Positions 9,036 through 19,087 of a DNA stretch of 64,000 bases are shown piece by piece. The number at the start of each line of letters is the position of its first letter. Position 1 is the first letter of the stretch. The stretch is taken from contig JACMZG010000008.1 of NCBI GenBank assembly GCA_018340805.1, forward strand, positions 57,409,509 through 57,473,508, read 5' to 3'. Both the position numbers and the translations under genes were made by a program. This DNA is from Microvelia longipes. Its lineage: Eukaryota; Arthropoda; Insecta; Hemiptera; Veliidae. Under the pieces are notes generated by a model. That model was given only the letters and a program-made list of their open reading frames with translations, ran no database searches and was not told the origin of the DNA.

Positions 9036-11150
9036 ATGTCGTTGGGTGCTGATTCGGACAGTCGTAGAAGAACCAGGAACATGGCCCGAGCTGAAACTAG
9101 GAACGCTGACCTTAAAGGTATTAAAGACTTGATTAATAGCCTTAGTAGTAAGCAAAACGAGTTTATGCAGCTAAAACAGAATTACGCTACCATAGGAATG
9201 CAGAGTGCTTCCTTAAGCGAACTTAAGATCCTAGTGGATGAATTTTGTGTTAAAGTAGATCAGTTTGTTACGATTTACCCAGACACCGAAGTAGAAACCA
9301 TGAATAACCTGAACGACATTAGGCAAGATTTAGAAGAATGGTTTCGTACTGAGTCGGTCATGTTAAAATCGGCGAGCGAACGGACCAAACCTACATCAGT
9401 GGCTCTTAGCTCGCAAGAAGCTGCCGAAATTAAACAGCTCGGTGCTAAACTTATAAGATCTTTACCCGGTCGTCCAAATTCCATCAAGTCTAACGTATCA
9501 GCTGTCACCGCTACAACAAATCGCACGGCAAATTCCACCAGGTCGCGCGTGTCTAACGTAAGTAGCCTAGCAACTAAATTAACCGCCCAACTCGAGACAC
9601 TAGAAAAAGATAAATTGCTGCACCAGAAAAAAGTAGAAATAGACATAGAGTTAGAAAAAAATAGATTAGTAAAGAAAGTTCTACAAGATCCTGAATTAAA
9701 CTCTCAGGAATTAGAAGTAGTTGTAAATGCAATGAGAGCCTGTGCGTTACAGTCATCGGTGTACGAAAAAACACCAGAGCTGCCTGTAGTTACACCGAGT
9801 ATGTCAAAGGTTAACGATTTAAATGTCATCAGAAGTCATAACAACCGCGACGCGAATGATTTAAATAACATCAGAAATCAGATCGAGAGCGACGTAACAC
9901 GGCAACCTACACCACTACCTACACTACAAGTTCATTCATCCGGTCATCTCACACCACCAGTACCAACACCTAGATCTCATCGCAGTACTCAGAAAGTTAT
10001 TCGAGATCAACAAAGAATAAACTCCCTAGAACCCGAAAAACCCCTACCTCCGATATTATTCCTAGAATCCCGTCCCCCCATAACCTATTCCCATACCCCA
10101 GAGCAATCCCAACCCCTTAACCAGGTTTAACAACCTTACCAGCGACCCTCCCAAGGGCCGCCAGATACAGCAACTATCAGGTCAAATTTTAATAATAATT
10201 TAACGTCTTTTACTAATCCTGTCATTGATCCGTTTATTTTGATGTCAAAAATTCAAATGCTAAATTCTTTAGTACCATTCATTTTTAAGGGCGATTGCGT
10301 TGACTTTCCAATTTTTAGAGATCAGATAAGAACCTATTTAGAGGACGGTGTCTTACCTGGTCACAATAAAGTTATATTTTTATCCAAATTTTTAGGTGGC
10401 GAAGCTTTGAAGGTTTTTCAGGATAACTTTGGTTTAAATTTTGTAGATAGTTTAGCTCTATTAGAAAGCAGATTTGGGAATCCAGCAGCAGTAACGGAGG
10501 CATGGACTAACAAACTAGTGGATGGTCCAACCTTATCTTTAAACGATGGTGAAGGATTACGTGAATACGCGGAAGCACTTTCCACAGCTAGTAGGGTATT
10601 GTCACCAGAGGCTCGACACGAGATAAGCGCCAAAGTGTGTTTAAAGAAAATGGTATCGCGTTTACCAATGCGGTATTTGCAAGGGTGGGTGAAATTTATA
10701 GAGCATAAACAAGGCCAAGAGTCTATTGATGATTTAGCTAAATTTGTAGCAGATATAGCTAAACAGATGAATCATCCTGTTTATGGTTCGATCGTGAACA
10801 AAAGTTGTTTGACGAAAGATAATAGTTATCACAAGCCAAATTCGTTTACAGCTAAAGGCAGACGAAATGTTTCTTTGCCTAGTAGTAGTAGTAACGCTGT
10901 AAATCAAGGGATGAGAACCAAGATAGACCCGTGTGCTTATTGTAAGAATAGTCACTCGATACAAGCATGTCCAGAATTGCAAAAACAAAATTCTGAGAAT
11001 ATAAAACAATTTATTTATAGTGAGAATCTATGTTTTAGTTGTTTAGCGAAAAATCATAGAAGTAAGGAGTGCAAAAACAGAGCAAAATGCACTATTATAG
11101 GTTGCGGTAGAACGCATCCTGTAAGTATCCACAGTATATATGAGAAGTAA
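9036..11150 (+). CDS. BEL/Pao-like gag with one in-frame stop
   Basis: The ATG at 9036 opens a frame that runs 364 codons to TAA at 10128-10130, then continues in the same frame without further stops to 11150, about 704 codons in all. The first half is polar and helical with proline-rich stretches near its end. The second half has the DUF1759-type gag core (IFKGDCVDFPIFRDQIRTY) and cysteine-rich knuckles CAYCKNSHSIQAC and CFSCLAKNHRSKEC, then CTIIGCGRTHPVSIH. The stop sits before a CAA-rich context and could be a CAA-to-TAA change, a sequencing error, or a real boundary giving two products. Confidence 0.88.
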
Positions 11151-11570
11151 ACGAGGAAGAGCTAGCTCCCCTCACGCCAACCATCTGATCTATCTAAAAG
11201 GAGCTGTGCCACCTGTTTCTGGTTCCTTTCAGGCGAGAGCAGCCACGAGAAGAAAGATGAAGGCAGGTGCAGAGTTTATCAGAGGAGTTCTGGGGCAGGT
11301 GGAGGAGAGAATACCTGCAATCACTCCAGCAACAAGTAAAATAGACCTCCACTAGGAGAAACCTTAGGGTGGGGGATATAGTTTTATGTAAATCCGAGAC
11401 ATCCCCTCGAAATTCATGGCCTCTAGCCATGATAGTTGCTGTATCCCCTGGGGAGGATGGTTTGGTAAGGACGGTGAAGCTCCGTTTCGCCAAAGGTGGC
11501 GAATTGGAGCGACCGGCCAGGCAGTAGTACTCCTAGTTGAAGCGCCAAAGGCGCTAGGCTAGGCCGGGAG
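11151..11570 (+). other. 3' noncoding tail of the gag-only element, with hairpins
   Basis: No pol sequence is found. The stretch is GC-rich compared with its surroundings and has strong stem-loops: about 11478-11511 (GCTCC...GGAGC enclosing TTCGCCA...TGGCGAA), AGCGCCAAAGGCGCT near 11550, and the LTR-start hairpin just beyond. A 71-codon open frame at 11140-11355 has no recognisable features. Structured 3' RNA may serve packaging or replication; that is inference. Confidence 0.6.
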
Positions 11571-11820
11571 TGTTACCGCCTTGGCGGTTTCTGTACATAA
11601 GTACATAAAACCTGTTTGTTTATTGTCTTTTAAATTGTCCAGTTGATATATATTTTTATTCTGTCATGTCCTGTCATAGTTAGTTCAATTTCAAGGTTTA
11701 GCAGTCAGGGAAAACTAGTGCCCCTTATAGTTCTTTGAAGTGAAGTTAAATAGTTATTGTATGTTAATAAACTTCTCAGTCTAAAGACTATATACCTTGT
11801 TCTTATTTACTGCAGCAACA
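11571..11820 (+). repeat. 3' LTR of the gag-only element
   Basis: Identical to the 5' LTR over 250 bases. Followed by the TATAT target duplication at 11821-11825. Confidence 0.93.
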
Positions 11821-11825
11821 TATAT

Positions 11826-12610
11826 TAATATGATAATGGTTATTATTAATATGGTAATATGATATGAATGTAATTGAAACGTTACAGAAATTTCGTGACA
11901 GTGATGTTAAATTTAATACCTTATATTCTAAGTCTAAAGACCTAGCAGAAGATCGAGACGTAGATGTTAAAATGCCTAGAACAACATCCAGACAAACCCA
12001 ACGAGCAAATGTCCCGTCAAAGAATATTATCGACTATTATAGAATAATTTTTTTGCCATTTTTAGATCACCTTATTTCAGAAATGAAGCATAGGTTTTTT
12101 CGAAAATGAATCTTTTGAAACAGTACAAAATCTTCAAAAAGTAATGCCGTCAGTTGTTACTCGTTATGAAATTGATAATATAATCCGGAGGGTTAAGAGC
12201 ATTTGAAGAAGATATACCAGGTTCGATTGCTGCCCTGCGGGGAGAGTTAGAGCTGTGTCATAATTTCTGGAAAAACGAAAAGAATAAACCTATAGATAGA
12301 TAGCTAGTTATAAGCTATATATAACTTATTATATGATAGAGCTATAGATATGCTAGTTCTAACTCATTTTATCCAAATATTGCAGCTCTTCTGCATATTC
12401 TTTGCGTTATTCCAGTGACATCGTGTTCAGCAGAAAGATAGTTTTCTACTTTATGAAAGACTAAAGATATTCAAGATCAACAATGTCCGAAGAAAGATTA
12501 GAAGGATTAATGCTTAAAAATCCACCAGAACATTAATTTAGATCCTGAAAAAATAATAGATATATTTACGCAGAAACATCCAAGACGAATCCAACTATCG
12601 CTTGAATATT
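11826..12610 (+). pseudogene. hAT-like transposase, C-terminal dimerisation part
   Basis: After the LTR element the transposase resumes with a VKMPRTTSRQTQRANVPS stretch, then YYRIIFLPFLDHLISE, and ends with the hAT C-terminal dimerisation signature: IAALLHILCVIPVTSCSAER near 12385-12440, then LDPEKIIDIF and a short tail with QKHPRR at about 12585. Several frameshifts and stops interrupt it. With 2362-2905 and 7560-8733 this gives a nearly complete but dead ZMYM1-type hAT protein. Confidence 0.8.
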
Positions 12611-12931
12611 TTTTTTATACATTTTGATAATATTTTTATAATCATGTTACTAATTATATAATTTCTACCTAATTTATTTTTTATTATTATTTGTTCACTA
12701 AATTGATTTATTATAGCAAGGCTAATTCTATACGTTTAATTTACAATATCTTTAAAACGATAAAAACGTACGATAATATGTATGACCTAAATTACTTATT
12801 AATAACTCTTTATAAGATATAAACGAGTTGTGTTTAAATTCCTACTAATTGGGTTGTTTTTAGCTTAAGGTTAAGATTAGGTTACTAAACCAGCAATACA
12901 AAATTATTATTGTTGTTAAATTACCGCTGGG
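12611..12931. other. AT-rich flank without recognisable features
   Basis: Downstream flank of the hAT relic. Over 70 percent AT by eye, with no open frame, repeat or terminal inverted repeat that I can support. Confidence 0.5.
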
Positions 12932-13163
12932 TTAAATAAAGCTGGATCCGCTTCTGTTATACATTTGACTAATGTCACAACAAAATACGTAAGGATAAGT
13001 ACGAAAGTTCATAAGTACATCATCTACATCATTGCTTAACTTTGGACCTGATAATAAAACACCATTTAGACAAATATCACCATTTTTCGCGCTACCGTCA
13101 AAAACTATGCGTACTGGTGTAGTGGGCGAATTCGTGTTATAAACACAGAAATATGGTATATAG
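12932..13163 (-). pseudogene. BEL/Pao reverse transcriptase fragment
   Basis: Minus-strand translation carries the BEL-type RT block: RVGKGCYIPYFCVYNTN, then RIVFDGSAKNG, then LLSGPKLSNDVDDVLMNF and CDISQMY. Similarity stops just after the DISQMY catalytic block at about 12955, so the RT is truncated at its 3' end. On the right it is cut at 13163 by the hAT-type element; the preceding part lies beyond 14869. Confidence 0.8.
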
Positions 13164-13954
13164 CAGCCCTTCCCAACCCTTGGGTCGCGAACGAAATTTT
13201 TTGGGTCGCCAAATTTTTCTATTATTAACAATCCAAAAAATTACCAAGATTTATGTAAAAAGATATAAGCAAATAACAGATTTGCTTAAACAGATATTAT
13301 TTTTAGAAATTGATAATACCTTAAACATGCGATAACAAAAGAAGCCGCGGCCAAAACATTTCTTAGAAGTCCTTTACCGGCAGAGGAACCCGCCTTTATC
13401 TAATTCTTGCTAACTTTGATGAATTGTTATACCTATGATAATACTGTGTTTAAAAGTTTCTTAATACTTCTTTTAAAGGTTCGGGTTATTAAAATTATAA
13501 TGTTCAATTAAATGTGAATTTGGTTCTAATATACATCAACGTAGTTTAATTTCGCGTACAAGTTTTATAATTATAATTGTTTCACCAGTTTATTTATTTT
13601 AGCGATTTCCTTTGGATATAAAATTCGTTCATGGAATAGGCGTCATGGCGGAAGTCGAACCTCGGACCACGACACAAATCCGTTTCAGAGGTCCCTATTG
13701 ACGAAAACATACGTTTCGCGAGACTTTATATATGTATTTCTAGACACTTTCTTGTAAACACTCTATCTTTCGAACTGATTAATATTTTTTAATCAAACTT
13801 AGTACAAAACTCAACCTTCGGGAGGACAGGTTTTAACCCTATTGAAAACCAGGTTTTTGTGACGTCATTAACCCGTTTGCTGAGTCAACGAAATTTTCAA
13901 AAATCGAGAAAATTCAGGGTTATTTTTTCACCGCAAAAAGGTCAATAGTTCATT

Positions 13955-14205
13955 TTTTGAGACGCTGAATCAACTTAAACCGGTCCGAAGTCGATACGAC
14001 CACTCTAAGTGACCAAATAGTCGAAAAAATCATTGTAAATTGCAGAAAACCAAAATTTAGGTCAATAAAAAATTAATTTTGAGTAGGGTATCGTTTTCTC
14101 TGAATTTTTGGGCGCTGAATCAAATGAAACCGATCCGAAGTCAATAAGACCACTCTAAGTTACCAAAAAGTCGAAAAAACTCCAACAAATTATCGAAAAC
14201 CGAAT
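13955..14205. repeat. Tandem pair of ~150-bp units
   Basis: Units beginning GACGCTGAATC at 13961 and GGCGCTGAATC at 14111 are about 80 percent alike over 90 bases, both containing gaccactctaagt. The module recurs in inverted form near 61800-62000. Confidence 0.75.
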
Positions 14206-14382
14206 GATAATTTTTTATATTTTTTTACATTATATAACTTTATAACTACAGAATAATTCTAGCGCGTTGGTCCGCATGTCTAGCGAATTTCATTTAGAAT
14301 GCGTGTTTCCGTGCTTAAGTACCTGTTTCTTGCTTAAGGTTCCGGTTCATGCTTTAGAACCTAAACAGTTACTCAATTGTCA

Positions 14383-14600
14383 AGCACTGCTCGTAACTCA
14401 TTTTGTCTCTCAAAGGAAATGCGCTAAAATCTTTAAGGATAACTGACTAAGCTTAAAGATAAGTAACTAAGCTTTAAATTAGTGCAAATAGTAGTGCGTA
14501 CTTCTAATTTTAGAGGCATAGTTTTGTATAACCAACTGGATAATTATGTCCATTTCCTTTGAAAAATACAGACAAAATGAGTTACGAGCAGTGCTAATTT
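14383..14600. repeat. Small foldback element (MITE-like)
   Basis: AGCACTGCTCGTAACTCATT at the left is repeated inverted at the right end, with partial pairing continuing to AAAGGAAATG. The homologous region at 58000-58077 plus 61639-61775 holds the same piece in the opposite orientation relative to its left flank, suggesting inversion between its repeats. No coding content. Confidence 0.65.
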
Positions 14601-14879
14601 TTATATTTAATTTAATTTTTTATATCTTATTGCTATAATATAATTATATAATATACTTCTTTTGAACCCTAATTAGTGTGTAGTTTTTAATTTAAGTAAA
14701 AAACCTCATGAAAATTAGGATTCGACGATGTATGTAGGGTCATAACTAGTTCGCCAATAAATAAAAACGCCTGCAATTTTTAGGTTATGCAAAATAAATT
14801 CATTTGGGTCGCCAAACTTTAGAAAAGCAAATTATAGGGTCGCGTTACTGAAAAGGTTGGGAAACGCTGGTATATAGTA

Positions 14880-15416
14880 TCGACCTAGACTAAATACTTT
14901 TACCATACGGCCAAGTGCTTCATATTATTTAAGAAAATTAATGCAATCACTTTTTAACTTCGGGTGGCGGAAGCGGTTTTCCAAAGAATAAAATCGTTTT
15001 AAAGCGATTTTTTTGGACTACGGGAAATCAAGATTAGTCGAGTCACACGAAAAAGGTAATTTTAAGACATAGTGGCCCTTAGGGTTTATATAATGAGTCT
15101 CTAAAAAAAAGTTTTTCACATATATCATCGTTAGGATCAGATGGAGTGGGTAAAGCAATATTTTGTACCTCCCAGAAGCGCTAACTGATTTATTTAAATC
15201 TTTTTTACTTATAGTAGTATCAGATTGAGTGAGAAGCGATATTTGAGTATCAAATTTTACGTCCAAGAGCATATCGCCTACAACCACGTGACCAAAAAAA
15301 CTTAATTGGAGGCGGACTATCGTAAGAAATAATCTTAGAAAACATATACACCCTAATAACATATCAACAAGGCGTGATATGTGCAACTCGGGATCAGTTA
15401 AATTCAAGTTCTTCAC
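14880..15416 (-). pseudogene. BEL/Pao protease end and RT start
   Basis: Minus-strand fragments of the DUF1758 protease C-terminus (LTDPELHIS, then VDMLLGC, then LSFFGHVVVGD) followed by the pre-RT segment with FLETHYINPKGHYVLKLPF. Frameshifts separate the pieces. The reading continues leftward toward the RT part at 12932-13163 once the hAT-type insertion is skipped. Confidence 0.75.
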
Positions 15417-15538
15417 ATATTTAACAATATTAAAAGTTAAATTATTGGCGGATACTCTACTTAAAATTTCATTAACTACTTACGCAGGCGTATTTAATAA
15501 CGGAGGCTTACATTGCGTGGGCCTAATAGCACAGCTCA

Positions 15539-15997
15539 CTATACCACTACTAGTACCAGTTTTTGAGCGTCACATAAACGGGGGTGTTTAATTATGAGAC
15601 TCGTGAACAAATCCCTATAACGCGGCCAATCAAGTATATCACCACTAAACTTTGCCATTTCTAAAGGCGGTAGATTAGAAATAAACTTTTGAGGGTTAGA
15701 TCCAAACAAATCGATTTCAGGTTTTGGTGGTTTATCTTTCATGGTTGTAGCCAATATTTTATCGGCATAAGCCATTACGTGGCCATACAGTTCATCAAAG
15801 GCGGCGTAATTAGGTATAGAATTAGGGTCGATTTCTAACTCAACTTCAAGGACGTTCTCAAAAATACTTATGTTATTTTTTAATTTATCATCTCCTTTTT
15901 CAAGAGTAGGTATCATATCATACAATACTTAAACGCGGCTGTAATAACTTTCCTTCTTCGCTTGTAAACGCTTAAGTTTACTTTCAGGCTTCAACAT
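15539..15997 (-). pseudogene. BEL/Pao gag start with in-frame stop
   Basis: The ATG on the minus strand at 15997 begins MLKPESKLKRLQAKKE, a typical BEL gag opening. After about 22 codons there is an in-frame TAA, then VLYDMIPTLEKGDDKLK continues in the same frame through the DUF1759 core (MAKFSGDILDWPRYRDLF) to 15539. The stop replaces what would be a glutamine-like position, as in the gag-only element. The protease and RT remains lie to the left. Confidence 0.8.
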
Positions 15998-16174
15998 TTT
16001 TGAAAGGCTCTATTAACACCAAATTGGAAATTAATTGAAAATCGCGGATTAATTAAAATTTAATTAAACAATAATGCAAATTATTGTAATATAAACAAAG
16101 CAAAATGATGAATGACTGGAAGGCGTGTTTATAAATACAGCTGGTCAGAGTGACAGATAAAATCAAAACAAAGA

Positions 16175-16724
16175 GGTATATATCCTTAGAATAATACTAT
16201 ATATAGAAGGAGCACAGGACCGTAAACACAATGTAATTCCACTGATAACACGAAAGGCGGTTGACTGGTGCAACTAAGTAATGCTGCCAACCTGACAACA
16301 AAACATTATTTTAAATATTTGTCATAAATATCTATTAATGAAGAAAGACCGTAAAGAACAAATATAATAACTTAAAACACCTGCTGAATATTTAATAAAA
16401 CTGGTCTTAGATGGCAAAAGGGTGGCGGAATACAAGAATCTACATTTAGTTGACGAGGACTACTTATTATATATAATTTTAATAAATACGTTAAACTACA
16501 ATCTAAAATGCTTTAAATATTGTAATGCACCGATATTTATATCAGTATTTTATGAATAATCAATCATTAATTAATAATAGAACATAATAATTCAGCAACC
16601 GGAATTTTTTTTTAGAAAACTGTATATTGTTAGGGTGGCAGCATTACTTAGTTGCACCAGTCAACCGGCTTTCGTGTTGATCAGTAGTGCTCCTTCTATA
16701 TAAAGTATTATTCTAAGTATATAT
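16175..16724. repeat. Foldback element with ~90-115-bp inverted arms
   Basis: The left arm (16175-16292) and right arm (16633-16724) are inverted copies, sharing AGAATAATACT, GGAGCAC, ACACGAAAG and GGTTGACTGGTGCAACTAAG. The left arm carries about 25 extra bases. The 340-bp interior is AT-rich and noncoding. It lies just upstream of the BEL gag start and could belong to that element's leader or LTR, or be an independent MITE. Confidence 0.75.
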
Positions 16725-18235
16725 CAAATATCAACAAAGGGATTACGCGGCTAACAAGATAAGGAAATTTAAATCTAAATTTCGCACAACAAAAAATGTA
16801 TAAAGGCAACACTGACATTAGATCGGTAGTTTCAGCGGGAAACGACACCACGTCACTTGCCCCTTCCACAGTACCAAACCAACAATGAATAATACCAGGC
16901 GATCTAAGGATATTTGTCATAAATTAAATTACAAATAATAGACTCATCAAAATCAACTGATGAAAAGAAAATAATTATAAAATAGAAATAAACAAAAATA
17001 TAATAGCGGGATTGACAATGATATAAAATATAAGAAATTGGAGTGAAATTTATGAAATAATTAACATAAAATTTGCAAATACGACGTATAAAGATGGCTG
17101 ACATACAGAACTCCAAACGTCGTGACACTACCGAAACCAAAGACAAAATCAAAAATCCTGCTCGATATTGGACCAAAACTTATGGTGGGTTTTTTTACAG
17201 GTATATTTTTAGAATTTAAAACACACATTCAACATGTAGGATGCAAAAAGAGGACTGTATAAGCGGAAATAACATGAATATAGCACTAACCTGGTTTATT
17301 GGTGATAAATGGTTTGGGTTCCAATATTTATGGAGTGTGTTACCAAAATTTCTGACGTGCGTCGAGGCGGCGTTACATCTCGTATCGTATATAACGGAAA
17401 TTACGGTTTGCACAGCGGTAAGTCTTAAAATAAGCGGATTAACGGCGGTTACAGCGGAACTTTACACCAGAGCGTACGGCGGACAAATACACATCTCGTC
17501 AGCTAGGAGCGCTAGGCGTCGGTTTTTAAAGTTACGCGCGAAAACCGCTAGAATGCGAGGGTATTCAATTTTTAAATAAAAACATCATCACCTGGTAAGC
17601 ATACTGTCCCAGATAGACAGGACAAAAATGGCTCCTCTTAGCTTAGCAGGTCCAAAAAAAACTAAAGTGAAAGAACCTTAAAATGGCTTCTTATGGTCAT
17701 TCTAGTTGGCATTCTAAAACGATTGGAACTGACATAAAATGCTGATTGGCTTTCATAGCACTAATTAGTCTTTATTTTACTCCATTGAAAAATAATAAGC
17801 CTATGATAAAATAGAAAGTATAACAGAGGAAAACAAAACTATTTTAGATAGACTTTTATTACTCAACTTCTAATTAGTTGCAAAGTGAAGCATTGAAGTT
17901 GCAGAAATATTAAGCTAAAGCTAACTATGCTTTTTGTAGGTTTAGGTCACAAAGTAAATGTCCACGTATTATCTTGACCTTATGTTAAGACTACGTAAGC
18001 GTAATTTATTCTATATTTACCAATAAAGCTTAAAAATACTTTTAGTCTGCAACAAGACCTTTATTTGAGATATTCAAGCTAAGATGGTGAACCTAGGTTT
18101 TTCTTTAAAATCAGTGTTATGAGAATGGAAGGCTAGTTCCATGTTATGCAGCTTGTTCAAATACCGCGGTCTCAACTTACTGAGATAAAAGAGAGAGTGT
18201 GAATGTCACTGACACTAATAAATCATCTATACAAT
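16725..18235. other. Unassigned stretch with two weak open frames
   Basis: No family is recognised. On the plus strand an ATG at 17094 opens about 41 codons (starts MADIQNSKRRDTTETKDK) and 17241-17579 has 112 codons, with a hydrophobic first half and a basic end rich in RRRFLKLRAK. Neither shows motifs, and frames of this length arise by chance. 17590-18235 is AT-rich without features. It ends at the CAAT duplicated by the BEL-2 insertion. Confidence 0.35.
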
Positions 18236-19087
18236 TGTGAATGCAGATGGGTGTTAAGAGTTATAATTGAATGAAAGAAACAAAAGATAAATATAATTAA
18301 AATTAAAATAAGCATTTCTCCAAAACAACCAGTATGACTGGTTGTTTATAAAAACAATATTTTTATAAATATAAAGTAACATTTACAAATGTATTAGGTT
18401 GTATAACCGGTCTCCCGTTAATAAAGATCATAAAAGATAAACTGACTGACCTAAACTATATTAATTAACTTAAGGTACCTGGTTATGGCCATATACCCAT
18501 TTGATGAAATGGTGAACGGTGTGTAGCGGTGAGAGTATGAGCTCAATAATAATTAGGTAAGCAATCCTTACTGTATAACAGCACAAGATAAATCAGGTAA
18601 TTGTAGAGTAACCAAAAACACTTTAGCACTAAGTTTTACTAAGTACTAATATTCATCGACGCGCTTCGCGGGACCCTACAAATGAGCGGAACAGTGCGTC
18701 TTCAGAACAACTATAGCACAGAGTTAGCAAAACAACACTTCACTGACAACAGTCCACAGTTATGCCAAACGAACCATCTTACATAAGTGACACTCAGGTG
18801 GACCGTAACCGGCGCGGTAATAAAGTCGGTTATGATGCTATATATTGGCAGTTATAAGTGAAGGTGAGAGAGTCAAGGGTCTAAGCTACTCGAAGTATCT
18901 CCCAAAACCAACTGACTTATCTTGGAGGGAGGGAAGGCAGAGGCAGAAGGCACACAAAAGAAATGGACGGCCATGCTGGACCTAGCTAATTAGATTATCC
19001 CTTACCCTGAGTAAAGTACTCACTAAGAGGCCAAGCAATTGAAAATCAAGGATTATATAACTTTAAAAAATATGAGTTGCACGAACA
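18236..19087 (-). repeat. BEL-2 3' LTR (left)
   Basis: Matches 34781-35781 over about 850 bp. It lacks roughly 140 bp after the GATGGGTGTT stretch near its start. It includes the GCGCTTCGCG palindrome near 18661 and a GGAGGGAGGGAAGGCAGAGG purine stretch near 18925. Confidence 0.87.

Larger units (their letters stand above)
8734..11820 (+). mobile_element. Gag-only LTR retrotransposon (BEL/Pao-like), non-autonomous
   Basis: Two 250-bp LTRs (8734-8983, 11571-11820) start TGTTACC and end CAGCAACA. They are identical as read and flanked by TATAT on both sides (8729-8733, 11821-11825). The inside holds only a BEL-type gag and a 420-bp noncoding tail; no protease, RT or integrase is present. It would need enzymes from another element. 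It is inserted in the hAT relic in the same orientation. Complete LTR identity means a very young insertion. Confidence 0.92.
13164..14869. mobile_element. hAT-type non-autonomous element with 8-bp duplication
   Basis: The ends are inverted repeats: CAGCCCTTCCCAACCC on the left and, read inward from the right, CAGCGTTTCCCAACCTTTTC, the CAG...CCCAACC type common in animal hAT elements. A GGGTCGCC motif follows inside each end. The perfect 8-bp duplication GTATATAG lies at 13156-13163 and 14870-14877. No transposase frame is intact. The interior contains the module shared with 57890-62700, a 150-bp tandem pair and a small foldback. It sits in the BEL RT relic. Confidence 0.9.
12932..15997 (-). 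mobile_element. BEL/Pao remnant (gag to mid-RT), truncated
   Basis: Gag, protease and the first half of RT lie in order on the minus strand; RNase H and integrase are missing. LTRs could not be identified on either side. A 1.7-kb hAT-type element is inserted in the RT. The truncation at about 12955 is abrupt. Confidence 0.78.

Noticed and set aside
17241..17579. 112-codon plus-strand frame as a host gene
   Set aside because: No domain, no splice context and no second copy; noted only as a weak frame in the unassigned stretch.
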